Part shown: piece after piece, positions 57,500-64,000 of the stretch | Position numbering within the stretch: position 1 is the stretch's first letter | How the letters are laid out: every line of letters begins with the position of its first letter | IMG/VR virus record: IMGVR_UViG_3300023210_000017 | Coordinates: 1 to 64,000 of that record | Length of the DNA stretch: 64,000 nt | Reading direction: 5' to 3' (one strand) | From: a virus | Program-made: the position numbers and the translations under genes | Notes under the pieces: generated by a model | Told to the model about the DNA's origin: nothing | Database searches by the model: none | What the model saw: only the letters and a program-made list of their open reading frames with translations

Positions 57500-60400
57500 A
57501 TGGCAACGTGTATAAATAAGAACCTTAGTGAATTTAAAGAAGTGGCCAAGGTTATGGGTTCTCCTATTTTAGCAAATAGTTTAATAGCGTCATGGCAAAT
57601 ATTTAATAATAATGATTCAATTCCAACAGTAGTTGAAGCTCTAGCTTTTCATAAAAAAACAAAGTCATTTAGTACTTTAAAAATAAATGAGTTTACTGAA
57701 GCGTTATATGCTAATTTAGTTAGAGAAAAAATACTAACTAAATTTAAAGGTGATTATTATATTGTTTCTTCACAAAATAGAATCTTTGATCCTAATATAA
57801 GAAAGTTTAATAAAGATAGATTATATAACTATTTAAGAATAAATAATATAAATAGTGAATCTGTAGTAGAGACTACAAAAGGAAAAGGTTTATCAATAAA
57901 AATTAATAAAACTTTATTTTCACCAAAAGATATTATTCCTGAATCTAGAGGTTTTAATACTCCACAAACAAAAGAAGTTGTAAGACATTTGATAAGAATG
58001 TTTCCTAAAATGAGAGTGAAGATGTTTTCAGTTAAAGATGCTAAAGCTTTACATGATGCCTTGCCTTCTTCACAAAGATCTAAAGTAAATTTTAATGAAG
58101 TAAGATCTTTCTATATAAATGGAATGGCTATTTTAATTGAAGGTAGAGTTACAGATGATGTTGCTATTGAAGAAATCTTACATCCATTTATTGAAGCAGT
58201 TTCTTTAGATAATACAGCATTGTTTGATGGTTTAGTTAAAGAAGCTAAAAAAAGTTTTCCTGAATTATGGGAAGGTATAAAAGATTCATATAATGATAAT
58301 AAAGAGTTTAGTGAAAAAGATAGAAATTTAGAATTAGTAACTCAAGCTCTATCTAGACATTTCAATAAAGAGAATAAAGAAAATGGTACAGTAACATTCC
58401 GCAACAGAGTAAAAGATTTTTTAGATTGGTTTCTAAATATAATAAAAGATCTTCATGAATATATAGCAGGAAAACCATTGACTGTTGGCATGATATCTCC
58501 AAATGCTACTTTAACAAGCATTGCAAAATTATTAAATACTGAAAGTATTGAATTTAAATTATCTACGTTACCAGAGAAAAAAATAAGATATAATTTATCT
58601 CCAGAAAAAAAGCAGGTTTATGATTATATATCTGCAAGAGGGAATAAAGTTCAGCAATCAATTATAGAAACAATGTTTCATGCTGGTGTAAATTCACCTA
58701 AGCAAGTTGGGTCATTGGCAGCATCTACTATTACAGATGGAGATCCTATATTAGTTTTAGATGAAGCTACACACACCTATCAAGATATTAATGATTTAAC
58801 TAGCAAGTGGACAAGCGCTACAACAGCAATTAATGGTAAAATGTCTGATGAAGTTAAAGCTGAAATTCAATTAAATTTAGATTTAGGAAATGATTTTGAT
58901 TCAATATTAGATGGTTTAGCTACAGATAAGTCATTAGAAGAAATCATGCCTAATCTTAAAGTTTTAAATCAAGAACAATCTGGAAAAGCTTATGCGGCAT
59001 TACAAGCTAATTTAGCATTACTAACGCAAGACGGTAGTATAGCAATACCTCAAGTTGTTGTTTATGATCAAGCAACAGGAATGGCGGGTAGTATTGATTT
59101 ATTATTAGTTAAACCTAATGGGACACTTAAGATAGTAGATCTTAAAACTTCACGTACATCTATTAGTGAAAAGAAAATTGGAGGAAAACTTAAGTATGAC
59201 ACTATAAGTGAGTATGATACTCTTAACGAGGATAGTCTTTTAGCACAAAAAGGATTAGCTAAAGAACTTAGTAAAAGACAAAAGCATAATCTGCAAGTAA
59301 ATCTTTATAGAAGGATGTTAGAAAATATGGGTTATACCATATCTAATGAAGAAGGTGCTACTAGCACAATGCATATTAAAGTTGATGTGACAGGCCGAGG
59401 TAAGGAACAAAAGTTCAAAGGTGGGTTTACAACTGAACAATGGATAGAACATCCTATAAGTCAAAATCAGTTATATGTAGATGCAATTGTACCATCAAAT
59501 GTAAATCAATCTAAAAAAGAAAAAATTAATGAGGCTACATCAGAATCTCCTGAGTCTATTCAAAGTTTTAATTTAAATGAAGAAGACCAAAAGCCGGATC
59601 CAATAGATGTAGACTCTTCTGGTAAGAATTCAGATATTGCATATGAAGTTATAGGTCAATCTTTAATGAATTATCAACTAGGTCTTGTTAAGAAGCAAGA
59701 AGTTATTAATGCAACTCAAGGTAAAGCATTTCTTGGCCGTCATCAAACAACAGCACAATTAGAAGAAAGTGTATTAAATGCAATTAGTGCAGTTAATATA
59801 GCATTAGCTGGATCACCTACAGGTAGATCTAGAACTTATACAGCATTGTTAAGAGATTCTTTAAAGCAAATTAATGAATTTCAAGCTTATGTTGAAGATC
59901 CTGCAAATTTTGGAAAACCTGAGTATATATCTTATGTATTAAATTTTGATAAGTTCTTATCTACTTTTGAAGGACTATATGCTATTAGTAATGCTAAAGG
60001 ATTAAATTCATCACAAAAAACTTTAGTATTACAGCTTCAAACCAAAGCAAATGAAATGGTTGGAGTTGGTGGTTTTGATAAATATTCTGAAGGAGTTATT
60101 GATAAAGCGGTAATGTCATATGTAAGAAGCACTGTTGAAAATACATCTGAAAGAGAGTTTACCAAAGATCAGTTAGATGAGTTATTGCAAATGGGTGAAG
60201 AGATGGGGGTTGTTGATTATCAAACAAGAGATATGGCTACTGCAGAAGATACCCTTTTAGCAGTAATGGATAAAATATATAAAATAAAAAAACAAGAACT
60301 TTTAGATAAAATACAAACTAGAGAAGGTGGCATAAGACGAGCTGCTCAAAAGCTTCAAGAATTAAGCGGTATTACAAATATAGAAAGCCCAAAGCAACTT

Positions 60401-63205
60401 AAGAAGTTGTATGAGTTTATGTTAATATTTGATAAAGATGGTGAATTTTCAGGAAGATATGTTCAAGAACTAGGAGAAGAATATCAAAATAAACAAGATG
60501 AATTAAGAGCTCCTTTATTTGATGAACAAGGTCAACCATATCAGTTTAGAGATATTACAGATCTTGCAACAGCAAAACCTGAAGATATTGAGTACAATAA
60601 AAAACTTGCAAAAAATAAAAGATTATTTGGAAAGTTTTTTAATGCTGAAACTAAAGGTTTAAATGATCAACCTGTACCGGGAGAATATCATAGTTATACT
60701 GAAGAATTTAAAACTGCTAGAAAAATTCATGAATATTTTGTACCAGTTGGTGAAAATGGATATTGGAAAAGAAGAAAAAACATAAGTGATCAAAATTGGT
60801 CTAAATATGAATCTAAATATTATACTACAGGTGTTGACAATGAAGGCGTAACTATAGCTTTAAAAGATCAAGATGGTAATTATACAGGTGCAATTAAAAA
60901 AGATTTTCTTTTTCCAAAAGTTAAAACTGAGTATAGAATAGCTAGATTAGATTCAGGATACCCGTCTAATAAAGATATGCGTAGTGAGCAATTTAAAGCT
61001 ATACAAAATGATAAAACAGCATTAGGTTTAGCACGTAAAGAATTTTATGATTTATTTAGGTCCCAATATGAAAATGAACTTTTAACTAAATTACCAAAAG
61101 CCCAAAGAACTCAAATGTTAGGAAGAGTTCCATTAATAAGAGGGAGAGTTACTCAAGACTTAAGAGGTAAAGGTATACCGTTTGCAAAAGCATTTGCAAA
61201 AACAAGTAAAGGTGTAAAAAATCTTTTTACAACTACATCACAACAAAGAACTTTACTTACAGATGAAAAGAATAACATCATAGATACAATGCCTATATTT
61301 TATACTGGTAGACCAGCAGATGATAAACAGCTTGTTGATATAGATGAAAGAATTCAATCATTAAATCAAGAAAGAAAAGAAGGTAAAGTAAAATTTCAAG
61401 AATATAAAGATAAAATAGCTATTCTTGAAGGTGAGCGTGTAAAAATAGAAAGTAAGCCAACTAGAGGTGAGTTAAACTTAGATATGGGGAATGGCTTATT
61501 AAAGTTTGCATCAATGGCAGAACATTATGAAACCATGAGTACTGTTGAGGATACGTTCAAAGCAATGCTTGAGGTTATAAAAAGAAGAGAATATCAACCT
61601 GCTGGTGGAAAAACTAAAACTCGTGTTAAAAAAGCACTTGGATTTGAGGCAAAAGGAGCAATAAAAGGAGTTGATTCAAATGTATTAAAGCGGGCTAAAA
61701 AGTGGATGTCTATGGTCTATTATGATAATGATCAAATGACTAAAGGATTTTTTGATAAAGCGGCTGATGGATTAATTCAATTTTCATCTTTATCATATGT
61801 TGCGTTTAATCCATTTGGTAACTTTAATAATTATGTTCTTGGTAGACTCAATGATAATATAGAAGCAATAGGGGGTAGATTTTTTGGTGCTACAGCGTAT
61901 GGTAAAGCTTCTTTAGAGTGGAATAAAAGAGCTCTTCCTGATATGATTCATAGATTATCTTCAATGGCCCAAAAGCCTTTATGGAAAAATGATTATGATC
62001 CAGAAATGCCAACTAGTAAGTATGAAGCATTTGTAGATCTATATAGAATGATGGATTCTGATGTAGAAATAAGAGAATCTGGTTCTACTATAGATAGAGC
62101 TGGTAAATCTTATTTTAAAAGATTTATGGAATGGGGTTATGTAATGCAAGATGCTGCAGAGTGGAATGTTCAAAGTAAAGTTGGTATAGCAATGTTGATG
62201 GATACCTTTATTAAAAATAAAGAAACTGGAGAAATATTATCACTTTATGATGCACATGAATTTGACTCAGCAACTAAAGGTGTAAGATTAAAAGAAGGTT
62301 TTACAACAATAGTAGAAATAGATAATAAAAATTTAGATGAAAATAGTCAGCCTCAATTAATAAGAGAAGTTGAAGAATATGGAGATCAATATAGATATAA
62401 ACTTAGAAATAAAATACGTGAAGTAAACAAACAAATACACGGTAACTATTCATCTGAAGATAGAATGGTTTTACAATCTAGCACAGTTGGTAAATTAGCA
62501 GCTCAATTTCACAAATGGGTTGCACCTGCAGCAAGAGCAAGATTTCAAAGAGAATATTTTGATGAAAACTTAGGTTGGATGGAAGGTAGATATTTAGGTT
62601 GGTGGAAATTTGTAGCTTACTCTTCTAGTCAAGTTGCTAAAGGAAATTTTAAATTTAATAAATTTTCAGATGGGTTTTTAGAAGATCAAGGTTTTATAGA
62701 AGGAGGAAGTAGACAAGATAACCAAAGAGCAAAAGATAAGTTATTTGGTTTTTATAGAACTATGGGAGAAATTGGAATTATGATGATGACCATGGTAGTC
62801 AAAGAATTAATGGCTGCTAGTATGGGAGATACTGATGATGATGATGAGATTACAAGAAAGTTTAAAAATATAGCTTTATACCAGGCAGATAGAACTTTTA
62901 AAGAATTAATTTTATTTACACCTTTTGGAGGAGATCAAATTTATCAAATGGTTAAATCTCCAATTGCATCTACAAGAACTATGGGTGAATTAACTCAAGC
63001 ATTGTATTCAACTATTGAAACTCCATATCAATACTTTACTTCATCTAATAATGAATTTTGGTCAAATTCAAGTGTAGTTTATCAAAGAGGAAGCAGAGCC
63101 GGTAGCCTTAAGTTGGTTAAAGAATGGCAAGATGGTATGATTATTTTATCTACTATTAAAAAATGGGAAAATTTTAATGATAGGCATGATTTCTTTATTA
63201 AATAA
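57500..63205 (+). CDS. Giant virion protein with PD-(D/E)XK nuclease-like domain
   Basis: 1,901 residues, 10 bases after the polymerase gene. Residues ~425-610 have the layout of a RecB/Cas4-like PD-(D/E)XK nuclease: an entry motif HTYQDINDLTS, then GSIDLLL (D533), KIVDLKTS (D547, K549) and the late Q599-x3-Y603 in LQVNLYRRM. Residues ~220-300 look like a degenerate zincin (EEILHPFIEAV, later ELVTQALSRHF), lacking the first histidine of HExxH. The C-terminal third is helical, with one membrane-like stretch (MGEIGIMMMTMVV) followed by an acidic DTDDDDE. The nuclease may act on host or phage DNA at entry or in packaging. It ends inside the terminator hairpin, so this is the last gene of the operon. 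Confidence 0.8.
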   Translation: MATCINKNLSEFKEVAKVMGSPILANSLIASWQIFNNNDSIPTVVEALAFHKKTKSFSTLKINEFTEALYANLVREKILTKFKGDYYIVSSQNRIFDPNIRKFNKDRLYNYLRINNINSESVVETTKGKGLSIKINKTLFSPKDIIPESRGFNTPQTKEVVRHLIRMFPKMRVKMFSVKDAKALHDALPSSQRSKVNFNEVRSFYINGMAILIEGRVTDDVAIEEILHPFIEAVSLDNTALFDGLVKEAKKSFPELWEGIKDSYNDNKEFSEKDRNLELVTQALSRHFNKENKENGTVTFRNRVKDFLDWFLNIIKDLHEYIAGKPLTVGMISPNATLTSIAKLLNTESIEFKLSTLPEKKIRYNLSPEKKQVYDYISARGNKVQQSIIETMFHAGVNSPKQVGSLAASTITDGDPILVLDEATHTYQDINDLTSKWTSATTAINGKMSDEVKAEIQLNLDLGNDFDSILDGLATDKSLEEIMPNLKVLNQEQSGKAYAALQANLALLTQDGSIAIPQVVVYDQATGMAGSIDLLLVKPNGTLKIVDLKTSRTSISEKKIGGKLKYDTISEYDTLNEDSLLAQKGLAKELSKRQKHNLQVNLYRRMLENMGYTISNEEGATSTMHIKVDVTGRGKEQKFKGGFTTEQWIEHPISQNQLYVDAIVPSNVNQSKKEKINEATSESPESIQSFNLNEEDQKPDPIDVDSSGKNSDIAYEVIGQSLMNYQLGLVKKQEVINATQGKAFLGRHQTTAQLEESVLNAISAVNIALAGSPTGRSRTYTALLRDSLKQINEFQAYVEDPANFGKPEYISYVLNFDKFLSTFEGLYAISNAKGLNSSQKTLVLQLQTKANEMVGVGGFDKYSEGVIDKAVMSYVRSTVENTSEREFTKDQLDELLQMGEEMGVVDYQTRDMATAEDTLLAVMDKIYKIKKQELLDKIQTREGGIRRAAQKLQELSGITNIESPKQLKKLYEFMLIFDKDGEFSGRYVQELGEEYQNKQDELRAPLFDEQGQPYQFRDITDLATAKPEDIEYNKKLAKNKRLFGKFFNAETKGLNDQPVPGEYHSYTEEFKTARKIHEYFVPVGENGYWKRRKNISDQNWSKYESKYYTTGVDNEGVTIALKDQDGNYTGAIKKDFLFPKVKTEYRIARLDSGYPSNKDMRSEQFKAIQNDKTALGLARKEFYDLFRSQYENELLTKLPKAQRTQMLGRVPLIRGRVTQDLRGKGIPFAKAFAKTSKGVKNLFTTTSQQRTLLTDEKNNIIDTMPIFYTGRPADDKQLVDIDERIQSLNQERKEGKVKFQEYKDKIAILEGERVKIESKPTRGELNLDMGNGLLKFASMAEHYETMSTVEDTFKAMLEVIKRREYQPAGGKTKTRVKKALGFEAKGAIKGVDSNVLKRAKKWMSMVYYDNDQMTKGFFDKAADGLIQFSSLSYVAFNPFGNFNNYVLGRLNDNIEAIGGRFFGATAYGKASLEWNKRALPDMIHRLSSMAQKPLWKNDYDPEMPTSKYEAFVDLYRMMDSDVEIRESGSTIDRAGKSYFKRFMEWGYVMQDAAEWNVQSKVGIAMLMDTFIKNKETGEILSLYDAHEFDSATKGVRLKEGFTTIVEIDNKNLDENSQPQLIREVEEYGDQYRYKLRNKIREVNKQIHGNYSSEDRMVLQSSTVGKLAAQFHKWVAPAARARFQREYFDENLGWMEGRYLGWWKFVAYSSSQVAKGNFKFNKFSDGFLEDQGFIEGGSRQDNQRAKDKLFGFYRTMGEIGIMMMTMVVKELMAASMGDTDDDDEITRKFKNIALYQADRTFKELILFTPFGGDQIYQMVKSPIASTRTMGELTQALYSTIETPYQYFTSSNNEFWSNSSVVYQRGSRAGSLKLVKEWQDGMIILSTIKKWENFNDRHDFFIK

Positions 63206-63238
63206 AAATAAAGAGGACTACCACATCCTCTTTATTTT
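63205..63238. terminator. Perfect bidirectional intrinsic terminator between convergent genes
   Basis: A 13-bp perfect stem (AAAATAAAGAGGA / TCCTCTTTATTTT) with an 8-base loop has A-rich and T-rich feet, so it can work in both directions. The left arm includes the last base of the stop codon of the 57500 gene. Confidence 0.93.
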
Positions 63239-63287
63239 ATTTTTAACATAGATATTATCTACGTTATTTATATAGCTAGCGATTAAT

Positions 63288-64000
63288 CTATTGAATTTCA
63301 CAAGCACCTCCTGCACAGGCTAGTTCACCTGTAAGGTTTGTTTCATCTTTTTCTTCTATTACTTTAGATAAGTCAATTTCTTTAAGATATTTTAACATCT
63401 CATTGTACTTCTCTTTTGTAATGTCTTGAAAAGGTGCTTGCTTATATGTACCACCGTTATGCGGTAAAACAGATAATCCATTATAAGAATCTCTATTTTC
63501 CCACATCCATTTACCAGCTAGGTCCCAATCATCTTCTTTTAAAGATATTGTGGCTGAAACATTATGGGTATTTGAACCAGTCCTATGACCAGGTTTAATC
63601 CATTCTGCTGCAACTCTCTTAACTCTTTCTAAAAGAGCAAATGGGGATTCAGTTCTCATTATTGCTCCTTCTGGAGCTTTTTGAGGAATGCTGATAACAG
63701 CAGTGGTATGAGGACTAAAAAACTCATCTTCTACCAATGCTGGGATGTTCTTAGAAAGATACTCATATATAGCTTCAGTCTTACCAACCCGTAGAGTACG
63801 AATATAATAATCATTATGCCATGCATGAATACCAGAACTTGTTCCTAAAGTTAAAGATGTAGTGCCCGCAGGTTTTACAGTTGTTGTTCTAGCAGACTTA
63901 TTGATTCCAATAAGCTTTGCTACTCTAGAGTTTTCTCTTTTTACAACATCTGCAGCTTTAGGCATATCATATGTTAAAACAGATCCAGATCCAATTCCTG
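63288..64000 (-). CDS. nrdJ: Class II (B12-dependent) ribonucleoside-triphosphate reductase, C-terminal part
   Basis: On the minus strand the frame is open from the right edge (reading ...GIGSGSVLTYDMPKAAD), so the N-terminal part lies outside. About 237 residues are seen. They contain PAGTTSLTLGTSSGIHAWHNDYYIRTLRVGK, a block close to the active-site barrel of the reductase, then NVSATISL and GLSVLPHNGGTYKQAPF. The end is ELACAGGACEIQ, with the C-x4-C cysteine pair that shuttles electrons at the C-terminus of the monomeric Lactobacillus-type enzyme. It makes deoxynucleotides for phage DNA synthesis with adenosylcobalamin and needs no oxygen. It is probably the end of the replication/metabolism module that runs in the opposite direction. 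Confidence 0.9.
   Translation of the reverse strand, partial: GIGSGSVLTYDMPKAADVVKRENSRVAKLIGINKSARTTTVKPAGTTSLTLGTSSGIHAWHNDYYIRTLRVGKTEAIYEYLSKNIPALVEDEFFSPHTTAVISIPQKAPEGAIMRTESPFALLERVKRVAAEWIKPGHRTGSNTHNVSATISLKEDDWDLAGKWMWENRDSYNGLSVLPHNGGTYKQAPFQDITKEKYNEMLKYLKEIDLSKVIEEKDETNLTGELACAGGACEIQ

Noticed and set aside
1-64000. Recoding of TAG as an amino acid, known in some crAss-like phages
   Set aside because: TAG ends several well-bounded genes here (919, 8659, 17575), and the large genes show no internal TAG. The standard code fits.
1-64000. tRNA genes
   Set aside because: The gaps between genes are short (longest about 170 bases) and none shows a cloverleaf-like sequence.

Overview
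This window looks like the virion-gene half of a tailed phage related to the crAss-like phages (order Crassvirales), infecting a host in Bacteroidota. Four things point there. (1) A 5,201-residue protein carries the DFDID signature of the crAss-like virion RNA polymerase, together with a zincin-type HEAFH motif. (2) The gene order is that of crAss-like phages: scaffold-like protein, major capsid protein, small head/neck proteins, appendage proteins, ring-like proteins, a very large muzzle-like protein, then giant 'cargo' proteins. (3) The DNA is AT-rich and start codons follow A-rich tracts with no recognisable Shine-Dalgarno sequence, as is usual in Bacteroidota. (4) Nearly everything lies on one strand, and a nucleotide-metabolism gene starts on the opposite strand at the right end. 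Family names are recognised from motifs and gene order only; no database search was possible.

Layout. 1-7.5 kb: the end of a BspA-like repeat protein, a small protein whose domain recurs after the capsid gene, a scaffold-like acidic protein, the probable major capsid protein with a strong terminator, two probable head/neck genes, and a separately transcribed probable major virion protein with its own terminator. 7.5-17.6 kb: an appendage cassette of short cysteine-rich or lysine-rich proteins and longer fibre-like proteins, including collagen-like, FN3-like and Lcl/DUF1566-like domains. One of these genes ends in what looks like the variable repeat of a diversity-generating retroelement (DGR). 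17.7-31.5 kb: a metallophosphoesterase, an unrecognised protein, two ring-like connector proteins, a 2,227-residue muzzle-like protein and a 1,209-residue protein with C39-peptidase-like and lytic-transglycosylase-like domains, tightly packed as one probable operon. 31.6-38.5 kb: two large cargo-type proteins with recurrent GG / AQ-G motifs. 38.5-63.2 kb: three more genes, including the 15.6-kb polymerase gene and a 1,901-residue protein with a PD-(D/E)XK nuclease-like domain. A perfect bidirectional hairpin terminator at 63.2 kb separates these from a class II ribonucleotide reductase gene on the minus strand that runs off the right edge.

How the parts fit together (inference). The head and appendage genes build the capsid and host-contact apparatus, and the DGR target would let one receptor-binding protein change quickly. 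The lysin-like and cysteine-hydrolase-like domains would help cross the cell wall. The polymerase, protease-like and nuclease-like giant proteins would be packed in the virion and enter the cell with the DNA to start transcription. Repeated upstream motifs suggest at least two classes of phage promoter. The portal, terminase, DGR reverse transcriptase, template repeat and replication genes were not seen and presumably lie outside. No tRNA, CRISPR array, insertion sequence or gene-free stretch above 300 bases was found.
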